Assembly: GCA_030035585.1 (NCBI GenBank)
Contig: CM057481.1
Location: 62,381,128 to 62,445,127 of the forward strand
DNA: 64,000 nucleotides
Source: Dugong dugon
Taxonomy: Eukaryota > Chordata > Mammalia > Sirenia > Dugongidae
Reading direction: 5' to 3'
The notes under the pieces are model-generated. The model was not told the DNA's origin. It ran no database searches and saw nothing but the letters and a program-made list of their open reading frames with translations. This document shows, piece by piece, positions 31,601 to 42,914 of this stretch; position 1 is the first letter of the stretch, and each line of letters starts with the position of its first letter. A program made the position numbers and the translations under genes.

Positions 31601-32862
31601 TGGTTTTTTTTTTTTTTGATGTTTTCAATTTCCAGATTGTGTTGTCATTTTGTTCTTCAATTTGTTCCTCATTTTGTTAACTTGTTTCTGTGTTCTTTTT
31701 GCTTTCTTTAAACATATTTAACACCATTGTCTGACTGTTTTATTTTTCCCATTAATCTTGTCTCCATAAGAGAAATTTCCTCTTCTTCATGTTTTCCTTT
31801 TGATTGTTCCTTCTTTTCTTGTGATTTGGTGTGTTTTAATAATTATTGTTGAATGTGGGACATTTTGATATATTTTAAATACTATGTTTTCTGATTTTCA
31901 AAGGAATTATATTTGTCAGATTTAGCACCGCTATCTTCTAAGAGCCACTAGATGGCATTCTTGTCCTTAGGTTTTTTCAGTGCTGCGTCAGTTCCATCTG
32001 AGGTTTTATCTGGGGCTTAAGTCTCTGGGTGCTTATTCTTGTGGTTCTCCTTGAGGTGACTGACTTTGCTAGTGTGTTAGACTTCCTCTGCCTTCTGAGC
32101 TTTTGTCTGTGGCACTGAGTGTCTTCCATGGGTTGGTTTCCTTTACCCCTTAGCGGGGAGTTTGAGACAGCTTAGCCTCTATAGTTTAATGTGCATGCAT
32201 GGAGGTTTTTTGCTGGCCGTGGATGCAGAAATAAGTGGTGGGGCTTGGGTTTCCTAAGGTGAAGGTGGGGAGGGCTTTATGCCCTTTCTTCATGGTTGCC
32301 CCTGTACAGGATCTCCTATGATGTCCTACTGTGGGCAGGGAGTCAGTTGTTTTCCTCTGTGTTGCCTGTCTGAAGTATTTTTCTTGCCTGGCTGAAGACT
32401 GGGTCCCATGACTTTTCAGTATGTCTAGGTCGTAGAGCCTGTTGCCTTGGGTTTTGTCACTCACTCACAGTGTCTCAGTCTCCCTTCTCCCTCTCCCATG
32501 TGCATGGCCTGCAAACTTCCACAGCCAGTCTGCACCACCTTAAAAATCAGGCTACAACTTCCTCAGTTTACCTCCCATCCTATGTCCTTTGTTTGGGGTG
32601 TTGCCCGTCCTCTTCCCCAAAATGGCCATGATGAGTCAAGTCCTCCAGGTGCCAGCAGCTAGGATCTCCCAGCTTCTGTGCCACCCCTGCTGTTCCTCTC
32701 CTCTGTTTCTGGGCAAACCTTGACCCTCCAACACTTAAGCTGCTGTCTGGTGTTCTGAAATCTCAGTCTGTGCTTGTTTTCATTCACTGTTCAGTAAGTT
32801 AGTTGTTGGGGGATAAATGAGAGCTACTACTTACTCTGCCATCTAGTCCCACCTCTGATTTA

Positions 32863-34350
32863 CCTTTATTTTTGAAGATAGCATGAAACACTTTTTTTTA
32901 TTATAAATTATTTTCTTTTTACATAACCCTTAACACAGTAAGGCAGTATTTTTTATTGTGTTTTGGAATTATGTATGCAATTATTATCTATTATCTTTGA
33001 ATTTTTTATAATGAGGAAAGAAGATATAACCTGGAGAATGTCAAGTTTCATAGGGCAAGCAGAAAATCATCACCTAACTTGTCTACAAACATTACAACCC
33101 TTAAGCCAGTATGATTCTAGAAACATATAGAAAAATGTGTGCACTTGTTTCAAAGAGTATGATTTTGGACCTGGTAAACTGACTTTTCTAAGGGTGCAAG
33201 GACAATTCTTTATCGGTATACTCCTATGTCAGAATTAACTTTTTTGCTCCAGTCTGCATCTTTTTAGGCAAGTCTGTTCTTATTTGGGTGATATAGTTTA
33301 CAAGAGAGCAGAAAGGATAATATTAGAAACATTTAACTATCAAGACACCTGGGGCACCCATATGTCAGGAAGAAGGCCAGCCATAGCTGGGCCATGGGTT
33401 AACCTTTTAGTTGCTGGATTATTGTGAGATCTATAGCATCACGGTTGAGTGGCGGGGGTAGGAAGGTCACTTGTGAGCCTGGGTCAGTGGATATTTGTCA
33501 TTTGGTATAGAAATATTTCAGTATTTTATCAACAGGTATGGCTTTACAGGTGATTACTGGCTGAATATAAACCCTATGGCTAGGCACCTAATACCAAATA
33601 TAGGATTGAGCACTTTAGAGAAACATACAGTTAGACGAATGAGTTTTGTCCTTTGTGAGTCACATCATTATTGATTCCCGGCACTCTTCTTGCAGGGAGA
33701 CTTATCTGCTAGCCCCTGTAGATAACTTCTCTGACACACCATCTGGCTTGGCACTGGTTTTGTGGCACTGCCTGTGACTTCCTGGGACTTAGCTCACTGT
33801 CAAGTGTTGATTTATGGTTTTATTAAAATGTGATCAAGAGGTGTACTGTGACGACTAATCATACCTGCCTCTTGCCATTTAAACTCACAGCAGCTGCCAA
33901 CCACACAGAGAAGACATACGGATCAGCGATAAGCAGGTCTGAAAATATGGGCCTTGGCATGATGGTGTGGCCCCACTGTCACTGAGGACACCTGAGAGTG
34001 GTGTCTGCTTGGCCCAAGACCTGGTGCTGCATTCTGCCTCCAAGTTACAGGCTACAACTTGTCCTGTGGAGTTTCTGGGACAAACCGAATCATAGATACA
34101 AAGGTACTAGAATACAACGTTAATTATTCATTATATTCATCTTTTTATTACAATACAATATTTTTTAGCCAAAGCAAGATAACAAACGTTAGACAATTTT
34201 AAAGAGTATTTCTTTAGATAAATATCCAAACATATTTATTTCTTGTGTTCAATTTGGTGCTGTTCTCACTAAATTTATCTTTCCTCATAAACTGACTCTG
34301 AAGTCTGGCCTTATGGTCTGGAGTGAGATCATTGTGCCTTATTGCACTGA
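32863..34350. other. Stretch without recognised gene
   Basis: Unique-looking, with no repeat I can name and no ORF over 60 codons. This is one of the longest repeat-free parts of the window. 33850-34080 has moderate GC and could hold a conserved non-coding element; the sequence alone cannot tell. Confidence 0.4.
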
Positions 34351-34351
34351 C

Positions 34352-34567
34352 TAAAAAAAAAAAAAAAAAACCAGTTGCCTTTGAGTCAACTCCAACTCAT
34401 GATGACCCCATGTGTATGAGAGTAGTATTGCACTCCATAAGGTTTTCAGTTCCTGGATTTTTGAAAGTAGATCACCAGCCCTTTTATGTGATGTGCCTCT
34501 GGGTGGATTTGAACCTCCAACCTTCTGGTTAGTAGCCAAGCACTTAACTGTTGTGACACCCAGAGAC
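34352..34567 (-). mobile_element. AfroSINE, older long variant, reverse orientation
   Basis: The left end is an A-tract (34354-34371), the complement of the SINE's T-rich tail. Then CCTTTGAGTCAACTCCAACT, CATGATGACCCCATGTGTAT, GGGTGGATTTGAACCTCCAA (B box region) and ACTTAACTGTTGTGACACCC. The middle (GATTTTTGAAAGTAGATCAC) differs from the common short form and marks another subfamily. Confidence 0.85.
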
Positions 34568-36149
34568 TTCTATTGTATTGACTAGTGGTCACAACTGAAA
34601 CTGAGAGGATATGTAGAAAGGAGGATGGGTGAAGAAATGAAATCAGACTTACTTGGAGGAATAAGGAGAAGACACATAATCCACTGGTGCATAATTGATC
34701 ACCTGCCTGGCCCTCCCTAATCTTTCTCAATTGTCAGGCTCTTCAGCTTCTACCAGTAAATATCTGCTATTATTCTCAACTTAAACTGCTGCTTTACTGA
34801 AGCCAGACATTTAAACTGTTTTGCCTCTTGTTAGCCCCATCCTCCCTCCAACCCAGCTTTATATGCCAACTCTTCTCTAGTTTTGGTCATTGAAGAGTCC
34901 ATCTGCTCTATGCATGCCCTTTCAAGTGTACTAATTCTGTCCCATTAATCCAGTATTATCTTCAGTTTCTTAAATACACACCTGCTGCCCCTAAACATAT
35001 TTATGCTTAGTTTAGGCCTCTCCTCCAACTTTCAGTTGTTCATACTCTACCCCTGGCTTGGTGAGCTACATTCTACTGCAGCCCGTATTCCAGTCCTCTT
35101 TGTTCCTCTGTCCACCTGTGTTCTGAATGTCTGTCTTTTTTTTTCCATCTCCAGAACTGCACATAACCCCTTGGTTCTATCAGTTAAACTCAGTTTGCCT
35201 GGTTTGTTTCCTGGCAGGCATTCCTTTGGATGTGACTTTGCCCATATTCTCACTCTTCTTATCATTCTAGTAACCACAACACTTTAGAAAATGAAGGCTG
35301 AGTACACACAGAATAAAGGTCAGTATTGATCTTAAATAAAGCTTACAAAAGGCTAATCAAACTTGTAATTAATTATATGCACCATGGATATTATGCTGCT
35401 CAGTAATTAGACATGAATGATAAGCAGCTTGTAAATGACTACAATTTGTTTTACTTTTATACAACCTACGCAACCATTTCTGGATCCAGTAGGAGTGCTT
35501 CTGTGTGTGTGCGTACGTGTGTGTGTGTGTGGGTGTGTGGGTGTGTGTGGGTGGGAGAAGAGAGGATAGGAAAGAGTCATTGAAGAAGTAGTGAGTCAGG
35601 GAATAAATGGAGAGGAGAGTTGTGGCCTTTAGTTTTGCTGTCTAACATTAGGACACAGTAGGAAGTGTTGTTATAAGGAGTCAGCCTCAACGCTGCTGTA
35701 TTTCTCTCACCTTCCACCTGCCTCCACCCCGCTTGTGGATCCCCAAAGAAATTTCTTGTTCTCTTTGTTTTTTTCCTTATTCTCTCCCTTGACCTGGAGG
35801 GGGGTGATGTGAGGGCTGTAAATGCTGGCAGTACATGCCACATGTTATGATCAAAGGAAGACTCCTTGCTAAAAATTTGCTCTGTGCAGCTGCCTGAACT
35901 TCTAGCCACTGATTTAACTGGCCAATTTTTCTGACAGCAATAGACAGGACTATAGGAACCTCAGGGTTGATTATAGGGCATCCTAAAACAGTATTCCCAA
36001 CTTGCAGGTCGAAGGCTTATTGCAAGGGGTCCAAGCATTGTCTTCTTTGAATAACCATCTTTCCTGTGTTCACCCAACTTTAAAAACATGCACAAAGATG
36101 CAGCAGTGCTCAGTAAGCTACACATTTAAAATATTATTAAATCTATAGT
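34568..36149. other. Stretch without recognised gene
   Basis: No repeat recognised apart from the TG microsatellite. A 110-codon minus ORF (35909-35577) shows no known domain. It is Ser/Arg-rich and looks like chance. A 94-codon plus ORF (35003-35287) likewise has no support. Confidence 0.4.
35497..35553. repeat. TG microsatellite (imperfect)
   Basis: GT/TG dinucleotide run with interruptions (GTGCGTACGTGTG, GGGTGTGTGGG). The CG interruptions on both arms suggest an older, now stable tract. Confidence 0.9.
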
Positions 36150-36233
36150 TCTTGGTTATTACATACATTATATAATACATATTTATATACTATATTTTAT
36201 ATTTATATATGTATATATTATATATATTATATA
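36150..36233. repeat. AT-rich low-complexity tract
   Basis: TATATA/TTATAT-rich DNA abutting the left end of the Tigger-like element. A TA here (36232-36233) served as the transposon target. Confidence 0.85.
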
Positions 36234-36499
36234 CAGGTAGTCCCAACTTACCACTGGATTCCATTCCGACAACTCCTTTGTAAGTCAGTTCTGAAGTAAG
36301 TCATATACCTCATTTTTTTTTAAGTTTTCATTATTCTTGCCTTTTATTATTAGTATCTTTACAAAATTGATCTTTATTTGTCTTTGGGAGTTGGAAACAT
36401 TACATATAAACTTACAGATATATTTTGATATATACATACATTAAAAAATACACAAATAATAAAAATTCACTCCAGTGATAAAGAAGGGTTGAGCAATGC

Positions 36500-38212
36500 T
36501 GGCATTTTGTCAGTTGCAGTAATAACTCCACTTGTGGAAGATTCTGGATCATCTGGATTATCCCTGGGAATGGGCATGGTGTGTCTAGTCAGACAATTAG
36601 TGAGAGTTGTCTGTACAGTCTTTTTTTTTTTCTTCATATGTTTCATGGTAACATCTCACTGCTTCCTGAATCTGCCTATTGACTTCAGCAAAGCAATCAG
36701 GGTTTGGGTCCATGTTTTTAAGCAACTGAAGCCCTTGATTTATTTTAGAAAAAACTGCAGCTAATCCTTTTACTGTAAAATTTTTGACATATTATCCTGA
36801 TCAAATGCTTGGAACTTGTTCACATAACTCAGCAATTTTTTCCCATATCCCCTACATGCATTTTTCCATAACTTCCTCTCAGGAAGACACAATGTTCCAG
36901 ATACATGGAAGAATATTATAATTCTTCCAGAAATTATGTAATGTTACCGTACCTCCTTCTGTTGCAGCTATTGCCTGAGCAAATGTAGTCCATAGGTAGT
37001 ATGCCCTGAAGATGGTGATTGCACCTTGATCCATAGGCTGGATCACAGCTGTTGTATTGGGAGGTAGATACACCACTTTCACATCTTGATTTAGATCTAT
37101 ATGAGGAGGATGTCCTGGGACATTATCAAGTAGCAGCAGAATCTTGAAAGGAATGCTCTTTTCAAGGCAGTAGGCATGCACTTCTGGGATGAAACGATTT
37201 AAAAAAACAGTTTTCGAATAGCACAATCATCATCCAGGCATTGGAGCTACCCCTGTAGCAGACTGGCAGCTTATTTTTGTCAATGTTTTTGAATGCTTAG
37301 GGGTTTTCAGGAAACCCTGGTGGGATAGTGGGTGAGTGCTATGGCTGCTAACCAAAAGGCCAGCAGTTGGAATCCACTGGGTGCTCCTTGGAAACTATGG
37401 GGCAGTTCTACCCTGTCCTATAGGGTCTCTGTGAGTCAGAATCAACTCGATGGCAATGGGTTTGGTTTGGTTTAGGGGTTTTCAGAATGGTAAACAAGAA
37501 AAAGTTTTAATTTAAATCCAGCATCATTTCCTCCAGTGGGAGTCTTTCTTCAAATGCCTTTAAACCAGGCATTGCCTTTGCCTTTTTCTGAACATGGGTC
37601 CGTTCTGGCATCCTTTTCCAAAACAAACCTGTTTCATCCATGTTGAAAATCTTCTCTGGTAGATAACTCTTCATACTATATTGTCCAGCTCATCACTGAA
37701 TTTTTCGGCAGCTTCAACATCAGCGCTTCTTAATTCTTCAGTTAGTGCAGGTTTTGTAAGCCACATTTGTGTTTGAAGCAATGAAACCAGGCCTTGGTGG
37801 TATTAGAGTACTCACGGTAGTCTTCTCCTTGCTGTTCCTTCAGGTTTTCAAAACCGTTGTGTGCTTTCATTTGAATTGTCAGTAAACTCATAGGAATTTT
37901 CTTCTGGATTTGGTCTTCTATCCAAATCATTGACAGCTTCTCCATCTCATGGATTGTCCCTTGCCTCTTCTTTGTTAGAATTGTTGACTTTATGCCAATC
38001 ACTCCTTTAACTGCCTCCAAAATCCTATTCTTATCCTTAATGATTGTTGAAAAGGTCAAATGAGACAGTCCTTCCTGATGTGCTATTTCGTCGACTTTCT
38101 TTCCATTCTCATAGGCCTTAATGATCTTCATCTTTATATCCATGTCTTGAGCTTTCCTCGCCTTCCTTTTTGGATTAGAACTTTAAGTGACATGATTTCT
38201 TTTGCTAGACAT
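36500..38212 (-). pseudogene. Tigger-like transposase, disrupted
   Basis: Cut-and-paste transposase with a CENP-B-like fold. The ancestral start is about 38212 (MSSKRNHVT), followed at once by a stop. 38143-37742 stays open for 133 codons: an N-terminal psq-type helix-turn-helix (KIIKAYENGKKVDEIAHQEG) then the CENP-B type second DNA-binding region (IQMKAHNGFENLK). The DDE domain is in 37226-36879, with LLLDNVPGHP (second catalytic Asp) and LPPNTTAVIQPMDQGAI (third Asp in DQG). The first Asp region lies around the AfroSINE at 37311-37473. Stops, frameshifts and the SINE make it inactive. Confidence 0.88.
37311..37473 (+). mobile_element. AfroSINE inside the Tigger-like transposase
   Basis: Starts GAAACCCTGGTGGGATAGTG, has the B box region CCAGCAGTTGGAATCCACTG, and ends AATGGGTTTGGTTTGGTTT. 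A perfect 12-bp duplication AGGGGTTTTCAG lies at 37299-37310 and 37474-37485. It dates the SINE as younger than the DNA transposon. Confidence 0.95.
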
Positions 38213-38929
38213 ATTGTTGGGGGTATAAGCAGTGAAGGTGTTACAGTTAGAGAAACCTGAACAACTCATCTTAAAATTAACAACTGATGCTTCTTACGGT
38301 ACAAAACACTGAATAAGATCTATAGGCCTTGTCTACAGTGAAATCAGAGTCAGAGTTGTAGCAATGAAGTCAGAGTCTTAATGGCTGTTGGGTGCATGCG
38401 CAGTTCAATTGTCATATGCTGTTAAACACTGCCCAACTTTCTATCCCGTATGACTCCTAACACCAACACTGACTTCATTGTAGACTAGGCCATAGCCTGC
38501 TATATGGCAGTGTTTTGAACAATAAATCATAAAATTGAACATCTGCGAGTGAACATCTGAGAATGATTAAATAAGCAAATTATAGGCTGCAACATTGTAT
38601 GTAGTACATATTACTAACAATAAAACATATGAAAAAACAAAAACAACAGTCAGTCATTAAGTGAGGTTTGTCATAACTGGCATATATCGTAAGTCAAGAC
38701 TACCTGTAGTATATTATATACTTTTTCAATCAATAGAAACTAAAAGCACAATTGTTTTTGCAATGAAAAAGGGTAGAATTGCTCAGCCAATTACTGTAAT
38801 TGCTGTCAATAAATTGTATACCTGTAAAAAATTGAACTGGCAAATCTGTGTGATAGATATATTTACAACAAAAACAACAACAACAACAAAAAAACAAGAG
38901 TAGCTACTGAGTCTGCTTATGTACATCCA

Positions 38930-39703
38930 AAAACCTCATGGGATTTGGTTCCTTAGTTTGAAGGTTTAAGGCCATAGTTTCATGGGGCATCCCAGTTAAT
39001 TGGCCTACTAACGTGTTTATACTTCTGTTCTACTTCCTAGTTCATTGCATAGTTCCTGGGGTCTTAAAAGCTTGCAAGTGACTATACAAGGCATGACAAT
39101 TGGTCTCTACTCACCTGGAGCAACAGAGGAAGGAGAGTCAGGAATAGGAGGAGGATATGGAATGTGGCTAATTACTTCCATGAACAGCTGCTTTCTTTGT
39201 CATGAGATCAGAAGAACTGGATGGTGCCCTGCTACCATTACTGAACATTTTGATCAAATATTCTATAGAAAAATACTAATCAAAAGAGGGAAAATGCAGA
39301 ACAGAATTTCAAATTCCTTTGGGCTAGATAGATTCCTGAAACTATTTCCCTGAGATAATCTTTAAACCTTAAACCAAAAATATCCCCTGAAGTCGTCTTA
39401 AACCAAACAATAGTTTAGCTTAACTACTAAAAAATGTTTGCCATGAACGTTATGCTCTTTTAAGAACTATCTATGCGGAATCAAGTTGATGACAGCAACT
39501 TGAAAGATTAGAAAGGAAGCTTAGGGGGCGGTGAGTTTATGTTAATGGGTGAGGAACAGCTCAGAAAAAGAAGGTGAGAAGTTTGCATAACTCGAAGAAC
39601 ATAATCAATGCTACTGAATTGTACACGTAGAAACAGTTGAATTGGTGCATGTCCTGCTGTGTATATTTTCAACAACAACAAGAAAATAAAATTAAAAAAA
39701 AGA
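38930..39703 (+). mobile_element. L1 3' end fragment (L1-F), sense
   Basis: GGGGTCTTAAAAGCTTGCAA is the forward version of the motif that appears reversed in L1-B and L1-E (GCTTTTAAGACCCC). It continues through AGAAGAACTGGATGGTGCCC and AATGCTACTGAATTGTACAC, then CTGTGTATATTTTCAACAAC and an A-rich end. This is an L1-derived 3' terminus, 5' truncated. Confidence 0.65.
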
Positions 39704-39759
39704 AGTCTGCCTTTCAAGGCTCATAGCCTATCTTCTTCCTATTGAAGTCCCTTTGCTTC

Positions 39760-40140
39760 AATTAAACTACCTGCCCTCTGTTCCCTGAACACATCATTCA
39801 CTTTCCCACTTCTATTTCTTTGCTCTTGCTTTATTTTATTTTTATCTTATCTTACGTTTGTTAATTTGTTATTCCATGCATTTCTAGGAGTTATAATCCA
39901 ACCAATCTTAATTGCCCTGTTGTCTTCTGTGAAGCTTTCTCTGCCTCCTCAGCCAGAAACACTGCCTCCCTGCTCAGAACTCATGAAACATTTAGATTCT
40001 TGCTTTCAGTAATTAATACGTTGTATCTTAGAGTTTAATTATTTGTGTGCCCACCTTATCACCCATAGGTAGCAAGCACCTCCTCAGCTTATTCATTTTT
40101 AGAGCCCCAACAGAACTTGCACAAAATTATCTCAGTGAAT
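39760..40140 (+). mobile_element. L2 LINE 3' part
   Basis: Diverged L2. Recognisable stretches are TTCCCTGAACACATCATTCA, TGTGAAGCTTTCTCTGCCTC, GTGTGCCCACCTTATCACC and CAAGCACCTCCTCAGC. Sense orientation. Confidence 0.55.
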
Positions 40141-40379
40141 GTTTTTCAAATCAAGTTGGTTAGAAATGTCAGCAAATAATGTTAGCAAGGTAGCCAACTG
40201 CTTAAAACTCTATCAGGTAAAGCTTCGAAACTTATTGTTTAAATCTAAAATACTAACTAGATGTTATTGCTCCAGACCTTTCATAATACCTTTACTCTAG
40301 AAGGAATTAACTGTTTTTATATGTTCCATCCCCAAGGATTGTGTTCTCTATCGGTGATAGTGGATGCTGAAGAGTTAGA

Positions 40380-42596
40380 GTGACTTCAGGTCGATATGGC
40401 AGACTGAGCTGACACAGGAAATGCCCTGTTACATTTCAAACAGGTAGAAATAGTAGATGCTTTAAACAACAATATCAAAATTACAGAGAGCTGAGTTTGA
40501 CATCAAAGAAAGACATCCTTAGGTTCCGGAAAGGAAGAGGAAACTCAAAATACGAATGTGGCTTTGACTACTGAGGGATAGATTTTTGACCTGCACAGAC
40601 AAGGAGATGAGGCCATGGCCAGTGTGTGATACCTGGAAAACAGCTCCCGGTAGACAGCCAGGAGTCACAAAAAGATGCCCTGTATGTGAAATGGTAGCAT
40701 AAAACTTCTTGCTTACTGACTCCATGAGCTTCAAGGAAACTTTACATTTACTTGGGGTCATGAGTAGAAAAGAAACTTCACTGTGTACAGAGGTACAGAG
40801 CTGGAGTCACACAACCTACATAGGCCAGGGATCCTAAACTGAGAAAGTTACATAAAAACTGCTCCTGGATGGAAAAACCTATTGATTTCTTGGCAGAGAC
40901 AATCATATACTCCCCTGTACAGGTAATTCCATATATCAGTGTACTCAAGACACTCACAGAGAACAATCAATACTGAATATGCTTTTAAATAAGCAGTTAA
41001 AAACAAATAAGGAAATGAACCATTTTTTTTTCGTAAGAATCAGCAGGCACAAAAATTTGCAATCCAGGAACTGGAAATAATAGAATCTTGATAACGCATA
41101 CTTTAAATATTAGAAGAAATAAAGAATAAAACTGTAAAGCAAAAACATGATAATATAAAACACAATCAGCTTATATTAAAAATAATCAAAAATAAATTCT
41201 AGAAAAAAAACGTTAAAAATGCTCTATGGACAGTAGACAGCTAAACTAAACGGTGACTAATAGACAGCTGAAGATAAAACGTATAAATTAGAAGACAGAC
41301 CTGGGAAAGACATCCATAATGTAGCACAGAGAGATAAAAAGCTGAAGCTATGAATTCTAGAGAATACAATGAAAACGCCAGTATTTGTCTAATAGTAGTT
41401 ATTAGACATGAATAAAAAGAGTGGGTGAGAAGAAATATTAAAAAAAAATTGCTGAGCATTTTTTTAGAATTGAAAAAATACTTGAGTTATTAGATTGACA
41501 AAACAACTTGAGTTCAGATAGGAGGCAAAAACAAAGAAACAATCCTCATCTAAATATATCATAGTAAAATTGTAGGTTATCAAAGAAAAGAGAAAATTTT
41601 GAAGGTCTTCTACAAAAGAAGAACAATTAGTTGTACGAATTCTCATCAGTAACAATAGATGTTAAAAAAAAATAGAATAATACCTTTGAAATAATGAATG
41701 ATAAAATCTTTCAATTACAATTTTATACTCTTTTAAGAGTGAGGATGAATAAAGACATTTTGTTACATGTAGACAACAGTTTGCCTTTCATAAATTCTTG
41801 TTGAAAAAAAATTCCAAAAGGATGTATATCAATAAGAAGTAATTGATCCACAAGGAAGGAGTAGGATGCACAAAAATAATTTGAAGAAAAATAAACATGT
41901 AAAACTATAACTACTTATTTTTTTTTTAAAATTAATTTGGGAATGAAAAAGGTATCATTAAAATACTGAACAAAAACCATGGAAGATAGTAAGCAAGAGA
42001 CTAATGATAATGAGCTCTAGGGAATTTATATTTGGGGAGGAAGTTAGCTATATTAATTATCTTTAGACTTTGTTAAGTATAAATATTAAACATGTAAGGG
42101 AATCACTGACAAAATAGAAGTAGAAATGTGAAAATTCTAAATTTCCAAACTAGTAGAGGAACAAAAAGAAAAATTAATCAATTCAAGGCAGGAAAGGAGG
42201 CAAAAAGTAAATATGGCATTAACATGTCCAAATATTCAATACTCACAATAAATGAAAAATATTTTAATTCATTTATTAAAAATATTCATATTGTGAATTA
42301 TTAGATATCAGTGAAATGGAATAAACTAGATGGACATGTATCAAATTGCAGAGTGACATGTACAGTTGATAAAATTTATGTAAGTTTAAAAAACATGCAA
42401 AGAAATATACGCAATAAAAGTATAAAAAATGAACTAGAAAGATACACATGAATTTATTGTTGCAATTACTTCTGATGAGAGAGAGGGACTAGTGAGATGA
42501 GGGGGGGGAGCAGATTTTAAATTTACACATAGTGTTCTTTTTGTATATAAAAGATTGTGAAGTGAAAATTAAAAAATTAATTAGCTTAATTAATCC
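40380..42596 (+). mobile_element. HAL1/L1M-type element (ORF1-bearing old L1)
   Basis: A-rich, AT-rich sense-strand sequence with the order of an ORF1-containing half-L1. The 41560-41760 stretch (TTATCAAAGAAAAGAGAAAA, TCATCAGTAACAATAGATG, AATAAAGACATTTTGTTACA) corresponds to the ORF1 C-terminal coding region of old L1s, full of stops. It ends near 42580 in GAAAATTAAAAAATTAA. HAL1 versus L1M cannot be settled by eye. Confidence 0.5.
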
Positions 42597-42633
42597 TTGC
42601 TTTTTTTGTTAGTTGCCATTGTGTTACTGTTCC

Positions 42634-42914
42634 TAGGGTATATTACAGTTTTTTTTTTTTTTTAAATAGGTTTTTTTTTTTTTTCAATTGTACTTTAGGT
42701 GAAGGTTTATGGAACAAATAGTTTCTCTTTGAACAGTCAGTACACATATTGTTTTATGACATTGGTTAACAACCCCACAACATGTCAACCCTCTCCCTTC
42801 TTGACCTTTTTTTTTTAATTTGGTGAAAATGTACATAGCCAAAGATACACCATTTCAAAAATTTCTACATGCACAATTCAGTGACATCAATTACGTTCTT
42901 CCAGTTGTGCTGCT
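42634..42914 (-). mobile_element. Stacked L1 3' ends next to L1-E
   Basis: Two fragments in minus orientation. 42660-42806 is an L1 3' end (CTTTAGGTGAAGGTTTATGG, AGTACACATATTG, CCCACAACATGTCAACCC). 42807-42914 is an older L1-type 3' end (GGTGAAAATGTACATAGCCA, AATTCAGTGACATCAATTAC). The L1-E 3'UTR then starts with the same motif as the first fragment (CTTTAGATGAAGGTTTACAG at 42920). Confidence 0.7.

Larger units (their letters stand above)
26236..32862 (-). mobile_element. L1-C: older LINE-1 reaching its 5' end, split by L1-D
   Basis: Minus-strand older L1. The 3'UTR begins at about 26236 (CATTGTGTTTTTGGTGTAAG, TTGTTCAGTGACATTAATTG). A deletion near 27845 jumps from the 3' ORF2 region to the RT. 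ORF2 continues to 28377, is interrupted by L1-D (28378-29485), and resumes with RT/endonuclease to about 30400. ORF1 occupies about 30714-31600, and the 5'UTR runs to 32862. There the sense strand starts GGTGGGACTAGATGGCAGAG, a typical L1 5' end with an AGATGGC core. Substitutions are far denser than in L1-A. Confidence 0.85.
36234..38706 (-). mobile_element. Complete Tigger-like (pogo superfamily) DNA transposon
   Basis: The left terminus is CAGGTAGTCCCAACTTAC. The right terminus, reverse-complemented, is CAGGTAGTCTTGACTTAC, so the inverted repeats match at 16 of 18 bases. Both ends are flanked by TA (36232-36233; 38707-38708), the pogo/Tc1-type target duplication. Length is 2473 bp, or about 2.3 kb without the AfroSINE inserted at 37311. 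The transposase reads on the minus strand. Having both ends plus coding remains makes this an autonomous-type copy, now dead. Confidence 0.9.

Noticed and set aside
35577-35909. 110-codon minus ORF as a host gene
   Set aside because: No domain, no codon or context support, and no flanking splice signals found.
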